Shown here in pieces: positions 52,930-61,838 of a DNA stretch of 64,000 nucleotides (within the stretch, counting starts at the first letter, position 1; each line of letters opens with the position of its first letter). Source of the DNA: an uncultured Anaeroplasmataceae bacterium (GTDB taxonomy: Bacteria > Bacillota_I > Bacilli_A > Acholeplasmatales > Anaeroplasmataceae); the NCBI GenBank assembly GCA_910584005.1, contig CAJTXR010000002.1:107681-171680 (forward strand), in the 5' to 3' direction. Under the pieces are notes generated by a model. That model saw nothing but the letters and a program-made list of their open reading frames with translations. It was not told where the DNA came from and ran no database searches. The position numbers and the translations under genes were made by a program.

Positions 52930-53058
52930 TTATTTTTTATTTTTTTTGCTTTTTTTGTTATCTTTTTTCTTAATTTGTTGTGTCATATGCGATTGTTGTT
53001 GGTTGTTGAAGGATCTTTTGGTTAAATCATCATTATAATTTCGAGCAATTTCATTCAT
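52930..53058 (-). CDS. Possible small basic protein (42 residues)
   Basis: A short open frame with GGTGAT 8 nt before the ATG. It begins MNEIARNYNDDLTKRSFN and ends in a Lys-rich tail (QQIKKKDNKKSKKNKK). Such highly basic small proteins can be nucleic-acid-binding. It lies between mntR and the divergent phosphatase gene, upstream of mntR and on the same strand. The Lys-rich tail could simply be poly-A DNA. Confidence 0.35.
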   Translation of the reverse strand: MNEIARNYNDDLTKRSFNNQQQSHMTQQIKKKDNKKSKKNKK

Positions 53059-53130
53059 TTTCAATAATCACCAATAAAATATATTCAAAAAAAATAAAAA
53101 ATATGATAAAATATTCTTTAGGTGATAATT

Positions 53131-53922
53131 ATGGAATCTTCTTATATTAAGTTAAACAATACTATAAATACGAGAAGCTTATCCTCATTAGTAAATAAAA
53201 ATGGTCAGCATATAAAAAAGAATTATTTAATTCGTAGTGATGCTTTAAACCATATTGATCAAGAGGATGTAAAACAGTTAAAAGAAATATATCATATAAA
53301 ACGAATAATTGACTTTAGATGTGATAATGAAATTATATCAGAACCCGACCTAATGATTTCAACTATAGAATATATTCACTGTCCAGTGTTACCTAATGAA
53401 CGTGTGGGAATTACAAGAAAGGGTAAGGATGAAGACAGTTTTAAAGAATTTGTAAAAGTTTTACATGAAAATGGAATTCAAAAATCAATAGATTTTATGA
53501 GTAAGATTTATGAAGAGTTTCTTACCCCTTTCGCAACTGAAGGGTATAAGAGATTTCTCCATATTTTGCTAGAAGATGTACAAGGGGCAACACTTTGGCA
53601 TTGTAGTGCTGGGAAGGATCGTGCTGGTTTTGCAACGATTTTAATCTTATATTGTTTGGACTTTGATATGGATGTCATTTTCAAAGATTATATGGATACA
53701 AATATCTATTATCAAAAGAAAATTGCAAATCTTACTTCGCTATATGGTGAAAAATATAAAGAAATTTTAGAAACTCTTTTTGGAGTTCAAGAAAACTATT
53801 TTCAAATTTTATTCAGTAAAATTAAAGAACAATTTGGTAGTATGGATAATTATTTAGAAAATAATTTATCAATAACGTCTTTAGAAAAAGAAAAATTAAG
53901 ACAAATATATTTGGGGGATTAA
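53131..53922 (+). CDS. Protein tyrosine phosphatase, Y_phosphatase3 family
   Basis: A 263-residue phosphatase with the CX5R active site HCSAGKDRAGFA (Cys near residue 158) and the N-terminal NTRSLSSL...YLIRSDAL typical of the bacterial/Iph-like family that acts on phosphotyrosine or inositol phosphates. ATG 53131 is preceded by AGGTGA. It lies 4 nt before the helicase gene; a functional link is not known. Confidence 0.85.
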   Translation: MESSYIKLNNTINTRSLSSLVNKNGQHIKKNYLIRSDALNHIDQEDVKQLKEIYHIKRIIDFRCDNEIISEPDLMISTIEYIHCPVLPNERVGITRKGKDEDSFKEFVKVLHENGIQKSIDFMSKIYEEFLTPFATEGYKRFLHILLEDVQGATLWHCSAGKDRAGFATILILYCLDFDMDVIFKDYMDTNIYYQKKIANLTSLYGEKYKEILETLFGVQENYFQILFSKIKEQFGSMDNYLENNLSITSLEKEKLRQIYLGD

Positions 53923-53926
53923 GAAA

Positions 53927-56900
53927 ATGTCTTTATCAGAACTTTTAATGAAATATAAAGAATTTCCTTTAATGAATACACTATTAGAGGATAAAGATTT
54001 ACTTTTAGAAAAATATATTACAATAAAAAAAATAAAGAAAAATAATCAATTTTTTTATAAAGTTATTCCTTTGGATTTGTTTTTTGAAACCTTAGGTTCT
54101 ACAACAATATCTATAGTTTTAGATTCTAAGTATAGAGTAATATCTCAAGAATGTGGGTGCCTAGAACATTATAGAAAAAAAGAATGTGCTCATACTACAA
54201 TATTATATGCTTTGGCTTTAGAGGCATTAAATCCTATGGAATATACTGTAGAATACAAAAAATATAAAACAAATAAGATGTTATTAGATCATAATCATTT
54301 GTTGTCAACGTTAATAGAAGATTTAAAAACTAGTTCATCATATTTTAAAAAGATTCATTTAGTGCCGGAAATTTCACTCATTGATTCTAAACTTTATCTT
54401 TCTTTGCATATTGGATATGATAAAGAATATATCGTTAAAAGCATTTCTGACTTTATTAAAAATATGGAAAACAATTCTTTTTTCTCTTATGGCCAAAAAC
54501 TTTCATTTGTCCATTCTTATGAAGTTTTAGATGACGAGTCTAAAGAGTTTTATAATTTCTTATTGAATTTAAGTCATGAGGATTCTTTAAAGAGTATTTT
54601 GATTAAAAGGGGTCATTTTTTAACAATTTTAGAAATTTATCGAAATAGTGGGATTTATTATACGAGTCAAGAGAAAACAAAGTATTATACTTTAGTTTCT
54701 TTAGAACAGTTAGATATCGTTTTAAATGATCGATTTATAAGTATAAATAAGCCAGAAGGAACCAAAAAGTTGATATGTGGCATCAATTCGGCTTATTTTA
54801 TAGCCGATGAGAAGATTTATGCTTATCATTTTAAAAAGCGAAATGAAGCCATACTTTTTAGAACTTTATTTAAATGTAATGAAAAAGGACTACTAATAGA
54901 GGCTAATGAGGTTTCTTTTATTGGATCTTTACTACCTTTAATTAAGCGTGAAATCCAAATTGAAGATTCTTTTTTTGAAAAATATTCTCTTCCAGAAGTG
55001 ACGATTGAAACTTATTTTGAATATCAAAATGGAAATATTATATGTCAATATCAATTAAAAGTATTAGAAGAATTTAAAAATACACCTTATGTAAATCAAA
55101 TTGTTGATGGATATCTTCAAACTTTAAAATCATTTGGTTTTTTAGAAAATGAAAAAGGAAAATATTATTTAAATTCTAGTGAAGCGATATACCAATTTTT
55201 AATTGCTGATTTAAATTCAATCAAAAATTATGGTGATGTTTACTTTGATGAATCTATAAAAAAAATTATATTAAAGAAATCAAATAAAATTAATATATCC
55301 ATCTCTTATCATGTTGGATTACTAGATTTTCAAATTGATGGTGGTAATCTTACTTTAGAGGAAATCCAATTGATGGTACAAGCCTATCAGCATAAAAAGA
55401 AATTTATAAAATTGAAAAATGATATCATTTTAGAAATAAAAGAAGAAGATATTAAACCTTTAGATAATTTTTTAGAAGACTTTAATATTGATGTTTCTAA
55501 AATAAATCAACCAATTCAAAAGCCTTTAAATTACTTATTAAAGCTAGTTAAAGGAATGGATGATACAATTTCTTGTGATGACAAGGTTCTAGAAATGATT
55601 CAGCAAATCCAGCAATATAAAGATAGCAATGAATTGCCAAATGAGCCTTTTTTATCTGTGTTACGACCTTATCAGATTGACGCATTTAAATGGTTAAAAA
55701 TGCTTTCTAAATTTGGCTTTGGGGGCATTTTAGCAGATGATATGGGACTAGGAAAAACATTAGAAATTATTTCTTTTTTGGCTAGTGATGAGAGTCAAAA
55801 GCCCACATTAATTGTTTGTCCAATGAGTCTAGTTTATAACTGGGAAAATGAGTGTATGAAGTGGAACTTGGATTTACCTGTTTGTCTGATTATTGGATCT
55901 GCTACTGAAAGGGAAGCAATAATTCAAGGAATTGATTATAATAAAAAAGTAATTTATATTACATCTTATGATTCTTTAAGAAGGGATGTGGAGCTCTATA
56001 CAAAGACATTCCGTTTTGTTATTGCTGATGAAGCCCAATATATAAAAAATCAAAATACTTTAAAATCAACAGCAATTAAACAGATACAATCTGATATGAA
56101 TTTTGCTTTAACTGGAACGCCTATTGAAAACGGATTAGCAGATCTTTGGAGTATATTTGATTATTTAATGCCTGGCTATTTAGCAAATTACTCTCACTTT
56201 AAATCTCGATATGAAGCCTTAATTCTGCATGATGATGAAGAGGCGTTGGAGCTTCTTCGATTGAGGGTTCAACCCTTTATTTTAAGAAGAACTAAAAAAG
56301 ATGTTTTAAAGGAATTACCAGATAAAATTGAAGAAATATATTATTGTAAAATGGATCCTGAACAGGAAAAAATATATTTATCTTTTAAAAATGATATAAA
56401 GGATAATTTAAAAGAAGGTGGAAATCAGGTTTTAGCCTTAATTACTCGTTTAAGACAAATCTGTATTACACCAGAGTTAATTTATGATCAAGAATTTAAT
56501 AGTGCAAAATTGGCTTTGGCTTTGGAGCTAATTACAAGAGCGATTGCTTCATCGCATCGAATTTTGGTTTTTTCACAATTTGCAAGTGTTTTTCCTATTC
56601 TAGCAAGTATGCTAGCTACTTCTGGAATAAAATACTATATTCTAGATGGAACAACAAAGCCTCATAAAAGAGTTGAATTAGTAGAAGGATTTAATAACGA
56701 TGAGTCAATTAAAGTATTTATGATTTCTTTAAAGGCTGGTGGCACAGGATTAAACTTAATTGGAGCAGATATGGTAATTCATTTAGATCCTTGGTGGAAT
56801 GTTTCAGCAGAGAACCAAGCTACAGATCGTGCATATCGAATTGGGCAAACGCGGAATGTTCATGTTTTAAAATTAGTTTGTAAAAATACAATTGAGGAAA

Positions 56901-57010
56901 AGGTTTTGTTATTACAAAAAGTGAAGAATGAATTGGCTCAAAATATAATTCATAGTCAAGAGGATCATATTTTATTTACAAAAAATGATATTTTGAAAAT
57001 TTTGGATTGA
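53927..57010 (+). CDS. SWIM-domain SNF2-family helicase
   Basis: A 1027-residue Swi2/Snf2 ATPase of the RapA/HepA type. An N-terminal SWIM zinc finger (CGCLEHYRKKECAH, near residue 75) is followed by a long helicase-associated region and the ATPase core: LRPYQIDAFKWL, Walker A ADDMGLGKTLEI, DEAQ, LTGTPIENGLADLW, then the C-terminal helicase lobe with FSQFAS and the motif GTGLNLIGADMVIHLDPWWN and QATDRAYRIGQ. Such proteins recycle RNA polymerase or remodel DNA-bound proteins. It starts 4 nt after the phosphatase. Confidence 0.92.
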   Translation: MSLSELLMKYKEFPLMNTLLEDKDLLLEKYITIKKIKKNNQFFYKVIPLDLFFETLGSTTISIVLDSKYRVISQECGCLEHYRKKECAHTTILYALALEALNPMEYTVEYKKYKTNKMLLDHNHLLSTLIEDLKTSSSYFKKIHLVPEISLIDSKLYLSLHIGYDKEYIVKSISDFIKNMENNSFFSYGQKLSFVHSYEVLDDESKEFYNFLLNLSHEDSLKSILIKRGHFLTILEIYRNSGIYYTSQEKTKYYTLVSLEQLDIVLNDRFISINKPEGTKKLICGINSAYFIADEKIYAYHFKKRNEAILFRTLFKCNEKGLLIEANEVSFIGSLLPLIKREIQIEDSFFEKYSLPEVTIETYFEYQNGNIICQYQLKVLEEFKNTPYVNQIVDGYLQTLKSFGFLENEKGKYYLNSSEAIYQFLIADLNSIKNYGDVYFDESIKKIILKKSNKINISISYHVGLLDFQIDGGNLTLEEIQLMVQAYQHKKKFIKLKNDIILEIKEEDIKPLDNFLEDFNIDVSKINQPIQKPLNYLLKLVKGMDDTISCDDKVLEMIQQIQQYKDSNELPNEPFLSVLRPYQIDAFKWLKMLSKFGFGGILADDMGLGKTLEIISFLASDESQKPTLIVCPMSLVYNWENECMKWNLDLPVCLIIGSATEREAIIQGIDYNKKVIYITSYDSLRRDVELYTKTFRFVIADEAQYIKNQNTLKSTAIKQIQSDMNFALTGTPIENGLADLWSIFDYLMPGYLANYSHFKSRYEALILHDDEEALELLRLRVQPFILRRTKKDVLKELPDKIEEIYYCKMDPEQEKIYLSFKNDIKDNLKEGGNQVLALITRLRQICITPELIYDQEFNSAKLALALELITRAIASSHRILVFSQFASVFPILASMLATSGIKYYILDGTTKPHKRVELVEGFNNDESIKVFMISLKAGGTGLNLIGADMVIHLDPWWNVSAENQATDRAYRIGQTRNVHVLKLVCKNTIEEKVLLLQKVKNELAQNIIHSQEDHILFTKNDILKILD

Positions 57011-57035
57011 CAAAAAATGGAAAAATCAGTATAAT
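57007..57035 (+). promoter_or_regulatory. Promoter of the perR-rubrerythrin operon
   Basis: A consensus TTGACA at 57007-57012, 17 bp, TATAAT at 57030-57035. It overlaps the helicase stop. Confidence 0.85.
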
Positions 57036-57039
57036 AAAA

Positions 57040-57056
57040 TTAAGAATAATTCTTAA
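57040..57056. promoter_or_regulatory. Fur/PerR-type operator
   Basis: TTAAGAATAATTCTTAA is a perfect 8-1-8 palindrome just after the -10, overlapping the likely transcription start. It resembles Per boxes and would allow autoregulation by the downstream Fur-family repressor. Confidence 0.75.
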
Positions 57057-57068
57057 TAAGGAGGAAGT

Positions 57069-57470
57069 ATGCAAAGAAGAAATACAAGCCAAAGAAAAAT
57101 TGTATATGATTCTTTAGCCATTTTAGGCCATGCCTCTACAGAATCTTTAATTGAGTTTATTCAGATGCATCGTAAAGATATTTCTTTAGCAACCATTTAC
57201 AGAAATATATCTATTTTATTAGAAGATGAACAGATTAAAAGAGTAAAAGTAGAAGGGAAAGATGTTCTTGAAACAATAAAAAAAGAACATTCACATTTTG
57301 TCTGTAAGGATTGTAAAAAAATATTTGATGTTCATTTTGATAAGACAGAAACATTATCAAAATTGCAAAGAAAAAGTATGCATCAAATTCAAACTTGTGA
57401 TATAGTCTTTTATGGATTGTGTCAAAACTGTATGAAAAAGGAGAAAGAAAAAAATGAAGTATGTATGTAA
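57069..57470 (+). CDS. Fur-family repressor, PerR-like
   Basis: A 133-residue Fur-type repressor: winged helix ([22 protein letters not shown]...[15 protein letters not shown]) and C-terminal metal sites [11 protein letters not shown] plus the structural Zn pair CQNCMKK. The pairing with a rubrerythrin gene, overlapping by 17 nt, suggests a peroxide-sensing PerR rather than Fur. The operator upstream fits autoregulation. Confidence 0.85.
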   Translation: MQRRNTSQRKIVYDSLAILGHASTESLIEFIQMHRKDISLATIYRNISILLEDEQIKRVKVEGKDVLETIKKEHSHFVCKDCKKIFDVHFDKTETLSKLQRKSMHQIQTCDIVFYGLCQNCMKKEKEKNEVCM

Positions 57471-57993
57471 GGTTTGTGGATATGTTCACGAAGGTCCAGA
57501 GGCACCAGAAAGATGCCCTCAATGTAAGGCACCAAAAGAAAAATTTGAAGAATTAAAGGAAGGAACAACATATGCATGTGAGCATATCGTTGGAATTGCA
57601 AAGGATGCTCCTGAAGACATTGTTAAAGATTTAAGAATGAATTTTGAAGGAGAATGCAGTGAAGTTGGTATGTATCTTGCTATGGCTAGAGTTGCTTATC
57701 GTGAAGGATATCCTGAGGTTGGGCTTTTCTATGAAAAGGCTGCTTGGGAAGAGGCAGAGCATGCTGCTAAATTTGCTGAATTATTAGGTGAGGTTGTTAC
57801 TCCATCTACTAAGAAAAATCTTGAATTAAGAGCAGCAGCTGAAAATGGTGCAACAGCAGGTAAATTAGATTTAGCTACTCGTGCAAAGAAATTAAATTTA
57901 GATGCAATCCATGATACAGTTCATGAAATGGCAAAGGATGAAGCCCGTCATGGTAGAGGATTTGAAGGCTTATTAAATCGTTATTTTAAATAA
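57454..57993 (+). CDS. Reverse rubrerythrin
   Basis: A 179-residue peroxidase of anaerobes. It has the rubredoxin domain at the N-terminus ([13 protein letters not shown] and RCPQCKAP, two CxxC pairs) and the ferritin-like di-iron domain after it ([56 protein letters not shown]). This order is the reverse of classic rubrerythrin. It reduces H2O2 using electrons from rubredoxin-type partners. The ATG lies inside the perR gene, with AAGGAG upstream. Confidence 0.93.
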   Translation: MKYVCKVCGYVHEGPEAPERCPQCKAPKEKFEELKEGTTYACEHIVGIAKDAPEDIVKDLRMNFEGECSEVGMYLAMARVAYREGYPEVGLFYEKAAWEEAEHAAKFAELLGEVVTPSTKKNLELRAAAENGATAGKLDLATRAKKLNLDAIHDTVHEMAKDEARHGRGFEGLLNRYFK

Positions 57994-58019
57994 AAAAGAA
58001 TAGCTCAAAGTAAAAGATT

Positions 58020-58064
58020 AAGATGTTTATTTACATGTTCTAGTGATTATAAACATCTTTTTTT
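58020..58064 (+). terminator. Terminator after the rubrerythrin gene
   Basis: An 11-bp stem AAGATGTTTAT / ATAAACATCTT and seven Ts. Confidence 0.75.
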
Positions 58065-58106
58065 AATAAATTTTTATAGTTTTAACATTTTATTCCCATA
58101 ATTCCA

Positions 58107-58115
58107 TGCTATAAT
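58107..58115 (+). promoter_or_regulatory. Extended -10 promoter of the HtrA-like gene
   Basis: TGCTATAAT (TGnTATAAT) 24 nt before the ATG; no clear -35. Confidence 0.5.
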
Positions 58116-58138
58116 ACTCTTGTTTTAGAGGTGAAAAT

Positions 58139-59296
58139 ATGAAAAAAATGAAATATATTTTAAGTGGGTTTCTTTTATGTTTTTTATTTATTTTTTGTTC
58201 TTGTTCAAATGGAACAAAAGACAAAACAGATAAGGAAGTAGAACTTAAAGATAAGGTACAGGTTGAAAGTACATATACGAATACAACATTAAATAGTTCA
58301 TCCATTGTGGATACTATTGATTCAGTTTATAGTTCCGTTGTAGCGATTGATTCATATTTAAATAACAATTTATATGGAAGTGGTAGTGGCGTTTTGTTTG
58401 GTAAAAGTAAGGATTTAAACTTAAGTTTTTTAGTCACATGTCATCATGTAATAGAAAATTGTGATTCTTTTAAAGTTACTTTAAGTGATGATACAATTGT
58501 AAATGCACTTCTTGTTGGGGGTGATGCGGAAAGTGATATTGCTGTACTTTCTATAGAAGGAATTGAATATACTTATGCATCATGGTTTTCAGATACGGAT
58601 ACATTACAACTAGGCTCAGGAGTAATTTGCATCGGTAACCCACTTGGGACTCTGCCAGGAAGTGTGTCTACAGGGATTATTTCCTATAACAATCGAAAAA
58701 TTAAGGTTGATGATTACCATACGATGAATTTAATTCAAACGGATGTTGCTATTAATTCTGGTAACTCTGGAGGTGCATTGTTTAATTATGCAGGGGCTCT
58801 AATTGGTATCGTGAATGCGAAATATTCATCTTCAGGAATAGAAGGATTGGGTTTTGCAATCCCTGCAAATCAAGCTAAAAAGATAGTTGATGAGCTAGTT
58901 CAAACTGCAATTTATAATACAAAAGATAGAACTTGGCAAACAGGGTTTGTAAATGGAAGATGGAATTTAGGATTTACGCTTGGCTATAGTTATGGAGGAT
59001 TTACTAGAACAAGTATTGGGATTGCTTCTGCAGCAACAAACTCTACTTCCTCAGATTACGATTTATTGCTTGCTAATGATAGAATTAGTGCTATTACTAT
59101 AACTTATAAAGATACGTCAAAACCTAGTATATATATGTCAAATATAAATGCTCAAACTACAACAGTGGAAATGATTTATAGCTTTATATATTCGGCAAAT
59201 TTGAATTTAGAAGATACACTTATTTTTGATATTATGAGAAATGGAGAGAGTAAAAAGATTTCCATTGAATTAAAGCAATACCGATATTTTATTTAA
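58139..59296 (+). CDS. HtrA/DegP-like serine protease, probable lipoprotein
   Basis: A 385-residue envelope protease. The N-terminus MKKMKYILSGFLLCFLFIFCSC is a lipoprotein-like signal with a Cys at the cleavage position. The trypsin-like domain carries His in TCHHVIE (about residue 101), Asp in ESDIAVL and Ser in NSGNSGGAL (about residue 210). The C-terminal region has PDZ-like strands (LLLANDRISAITI, VEMIYSFIYSANL, LIFDIMRNGESKKIS), consistent with substrate recognition. It likely handles misfolded surface proteins. Confidence 0.88.
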   Translation: MKKMKYILSGFLLCFLFIFCSCSNGTKDKTDKEVELKDKVQVESTYTNTTLNSSSIVDTIDSVYSSVVAIDSYLNNNLYGSGSGVLFGKSKDLNLSFLVTCHHVIENCDSFKVTLSDDTIVNALLVGGDAESDIAVLSIEGIEYTYASWFSDTDTLQLGSGVICIGNPLGTLPGSVSTGIISYNNRKIKVDDYHTMNLIQTDVAINSGNSGGALFNYAGALIGIVNAKYSSSGIEGLGFAIPANQAKKIVDELVQTAIYNTKDRTWQTGFVNGRWNLGFTLGYSYGGFTRTSIGIASAATNSTSSDYDLLLANDRISAITITYKDTSKPSIYMSNINAQTTTVEMIYSFIYSANLNLEDTLIFDIMRNGESKKISIELKQYRYFI

Positions 59297-59325
59297 GCCT
59301 TAGAAATAAGGCTTTTCTTTTTCTC
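59295..59325 (+). terminator. Terminator after the HtrA-like gene
   Basis: An 8-bp stem AAGCCTTA / TAAGGCTT with a GAAA loop and a T-rich tail. Confidence 0.8.
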
Positions 59326-59330
59326 TTTTC

Positions 59331-59358
59331 TTGTATTTTTTTTGTTTTTTGTTATAAT
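59331..59358 (+). promoter_or_regulatory. Promoter of gltX
   Basis: TTGTAT at 59331-59336, 16 bp, TATAAT at 59353-59358. Confidence 0.5.
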
Positions 59359-59386
59359 ATATAAGCGTAGAAATGAGGGATTATAT

Positions 59387-61051
59387 ATGGCAGATTATAG
59401 AGATCTAGCGAATTTAATTTTTCCAAATATTACGGAAACAATTGAGGATTTGGAAAAGAAATATCCAAAACGAAATTTACCAGAAGGAGCAAAGGTGATT
59501 CGGTTTGCTCCATCACCAACTGGATTTTTACATACAGGTAGTCTATTTGTATCATTAGTTGATTGTTATTTGGCTCATCAAAGCAATGGAATTTTTTATA
59601 TCCGCTTAGAAGATACAGATACTAAAAGAGAAATTACAGGGTCAGGTGAGGCTTTAGTTGAACAATTAAAAACATTTGATATTATTCCGGATGAGGGATA
59701 TATTTCTGAAGAAGCAGAATTGGGAAATTATGGACCATATAAGCAATCCGATCGTTCACATATTTATAACATTTGCATTAAGCATTTAATCGAAATGGGA
59801 AGAGCTTATCCATGTTTTTGTAGTGCAGAAGAACTTGCAGAGTTAAGAAAGGAACAAGAAGCGAGAAGAGAGATTCCAGGATATTATGGTAAATATGCTA
59901 AATATCGGGATTATCCAATAGAGCAGGCAATTCAAAAGATAAAGGAAGGGACCCCATATATTATAAGATTTAAATCTATGGGAGATCATAATCATAAAGT
60001 ATTTTTCCATGATGAAATCAAAGGGGATTTAGAATTGACAGAAAATGATCAGGATATCGTAATTTGCAAATCTGATGGACTTCCTACTTATCATTTTGCA
60101 CACTTAGTTGATGACCACTTTATGCGTACAACTCATATTACAAGAGGAGAAGAATGGTTACCAAGCCTTCCAATTCATTTAGAATTATTTGATACTATTG
60201 GTTTTGAAAGACCAAAATATGCTCATTTACCAGTTGTAATGAAAATGGATAATGGCGTAAGAAGAAAGTTATCTAAGCGAAAAGATGAGGAAGCAGCAGT
60301 TAGCTATTTCTTAGAACAAGGTTATCCTAAGTATGGTTTTATAGAATATTTACTAACAATCGCTAATTCCAATTATGAAGCTTGGAGAAATGAAAATTTA
60401 GATAAGGATTATACTGATTTTCAATTATCATTTGATAAAATGGCTTTAGATGGAGCTTTATTTGATATTGCTAAAGTGGCAAATATATCCAAAGAGCGAA
60501 TGGCATATCGAAAAGCAGAAGACTTAAAAAATGAAGTGAAGGAATGGGCAAAAAAATACGATAAAAACTTCTATAATCATATTGTACAAAATGAAGATTA
60601 CTTTGTTTCTATTTTAAATATAGAAAGAGAAAAAGAAAAGCCACGTAAAGATTATGCGAAGTATTCAGACATTTATCCAATTATATCATTCTTTTATGAT
60701 GATGTTTATGAACAAATAGATTTAAAACAATTAGAATGGAATCCAGAAATATCTAAGAGTGAAATTAAACAAGTATTAGAAGACTATGTGGAAAATATCG
60801 AATTGAATCTATCAGAAGAAGAATGGTTTAATTCAATTAAAGAATTAGCGGTTCGTCATGGATTTGCAGATAATATAAAAGTATGGAAAAAAGATAAAAC
60901 GGCTTATAAGGGACATGTAGGAGATATTTCTGAATTTTTACGATTATCCTTATCTGGTAAAAAGAATTCTCCCAATTTATATTATGTACTCCAAATTTTA
61001 GGTAAAGATAAAGTAATAAATAGAATAAAAAAAGTAATAGAAACTTTATAA
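59387..61051 (+). CDS. gltX: Glutamyl-tRNA synthetase
   Basis: A 554-residue class I synthetase: HIGH-type motif APSPTGFLHTGSLF near residue 39, EDTDTKRE, YPCFCSAEEL, and KMSKS-type RRKLSKRKDEEAA. It charges tRNA-Glu; with no glutaminyl enzyme seen here, a non-discriminating role with GatCAB is possible. It is longer than the usual 480-500 residues, with extra Lys/Glu-rich sequence near residues 370-480. GAGGGATT precedes ATG 59387. Its cognate tRNA gene lies 70 bp downstream. Confidence 0.94.
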   Translation: MADYRDLANLIFPNITETIEDLEKKYPKRNLPEGAKVIRFAPSPTGFLHTGSLFVSLVDCYLAHQSNGIFYIRLEDTDTKREITGSGEALVEQLKTFDIIPDEGYISEEAELGNYGPYKQSDRSHIYNICIKHLIEMGRAYPCFCSAEELAELRKEQEARREIPGYYGKYAKYRDYPIEQAIQKIKEGTPYIIRFKSMGDHNHKVFFHDEIKGDLELTENDQDIVICKSDGLPTYHFAHLVDDHFMRTTHITRGEEWLPSLPIHLELFDTIGFERPKYAHLPVVMKMDNGVRRKLSKRKDEEAAVSYFLEQGYPKYGFIEYLLTIANSNYEAWRNENLDKDYTDFQLSFDKMALDGALFDIAKVANISKERMAYRKAEDLKNEVKEWAKKYDKNFYNHIVQNEDYFVSILNIEREKEKPRKDYAKYSDIYPIISFFYDDVYEQIDLKQLEWNPEISKSEIKQVLEDYVENIELNLSEEEWFNSIKELAVRHGFADNIKVWKKDKTAYKGHVGDISEFLRLSLSGKKNSPNLYYVLQILGKDKVINRIKKVIETL

Positions 61052-61056
61052 AAAAC

Positions 61057-61084
61057 TTGAAAAAAATAAAAATTATGGTATAGT
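61057..61084 (+). promoter_or_regulatory. Promoter of tRNA-Glu
   Basis: TTGAAA at 61057-61062, 16 bp, TATAGT at 61079-61084, with a TG extension. Confidence 0.55.
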
Positions 61085-61120
61085 AATATATGTAACTTTG
61101 GTTGCATATATTCTAGCCTT

Positions 61121-61196
61121 GGCCTGTTGGTGAAATGGTTAACACATTGCCCTCTCAAGGCAACATTCATGGGTTCGAACCCCATACAGGTCACCA
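61121..61196 (+). tRNA. tRNA-Glu, anticodon CTC
   Basis: A complete cloverleaf of 76 nt with encoded CCA: acceptor GGCCTGT/ACAGGTC (one G-T pair), D arm GTG/CAC, anticodon stem TTGCC/GGCAA with loop CTCTCAA (anticodon CTC, decodes GAG), and T arm ATGGG-TTCGAAC-CCCAT. It is next to gltX, its synthetase, and forms the edge of an accessory region. Confidence 0.93.
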
Positions 61197-61208
61197 TGAT
61201 AAAGAAAC

Positions 61209-61240
61209 ACAAGTAATACGTTGAGATTACTTGTTTTTTT
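61209..61240 (+). terminator. Terminator after tRNA-Glu
   Basis: A 9-bp stem ACAAGTAAT / ATTACTTGT, 8-nt loop, then a T run. Confidence 0.75.
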
Positions 61241-61365
61241 ATGCATAATTTTACTTGGATTTACCAAATCAAACCGAATTACGCAAAATTACACAAAAAT
61301 ATATTTTTGGTTAAGCTCGAGAAAAAAGTACATTTTATTGATATTTAGAAAAAAAATTTTACCAA

Positions 61366-61434
61366 GATATATCACTGAGTGAAAGGTCAAACTACTCCTC
61401 TAGTCAAGTAGGGGGTTCGGACTCACACAGGACA
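61366..61434 (+). pseudogene. Degenerate tRNA-like sequence, possible attachment remnant
   Basis: The stretch GTGAAAGGTCAAACTAC ... CTCCTCTAG ... GGGGTTCGGACTC ... ACACAGGACA runs in the same order as D arm, anticodon region, T arm and acceptor end of the tRNA-Glu 170 bp upstream, but the stems no longer pair well. It may be a decayed copy left by integration at the tRNA. The similarity is by eye. Confidence 0.45.
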
Positions 61435-61461
61435 TAAAAAAGACCATTCAAATGATCTTTT
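61435..61461 (-). terminator. Terminator-like hairpin
   Basis: AAAAAGACCATT and AATGATCTTTTT pair with one mismatch and flank a short loop; on the reverse strand it would end the recombinase-like remnant. Confidence 0.5.
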
Positions 61462-61463
61462 TA

Positions 61464-61742
61464 TCAATTTCTTATATAAATACCAGTTTTGTAAATGAAT
61501 CTCGTTTTTCTTATTTTATATGCGTAGTTTGTTTCAAAGAGTGGTTGGGATTTGCTTGGAAGATAATTGATATCTTCAGAGCTCACTAAAAATTCTAGTT
61601 CATTTCTATTAATGACTATCACATTCTTTAGTAGGCTCTTGAAATCTATATTATCTAGGAATTCCAAATTTTCTGGAATCTTTTTATTTGTATGTAGAAT
61701 TTTAGTTCGTTTTATAGTTTTTTTTAGAAAAATGTGATACAA
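61464..61742 (-). pseudogene. Probable C-terminal fragment of a serine recombinase
   Basis: A 92-residue frame (IDFKSLLKNVIVINRNELEFLVSS, then FETNYAYKIRKTRFIYKTGIYI). Large serine recombinases end in similar segments (…IxKVIVxxxxxxEF…, YKIRKT…GIYI). There is no catalytic N-terminal domain and no RBS, so it is a truncated remnant if the reading is right. It sits directly after the degenerate tRNA copy, consistent with a former integrase at this site. Confidence 0.4.
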
Positions 61743-61838
61743 TGAGGCTCAAATCAAATAACAATTTTAGAAAAATTAGAAATTTCATTATGAAAAACAG
61801 CCATTTAATGACAAGATGTAAAATGGGAGGATGAAGAT

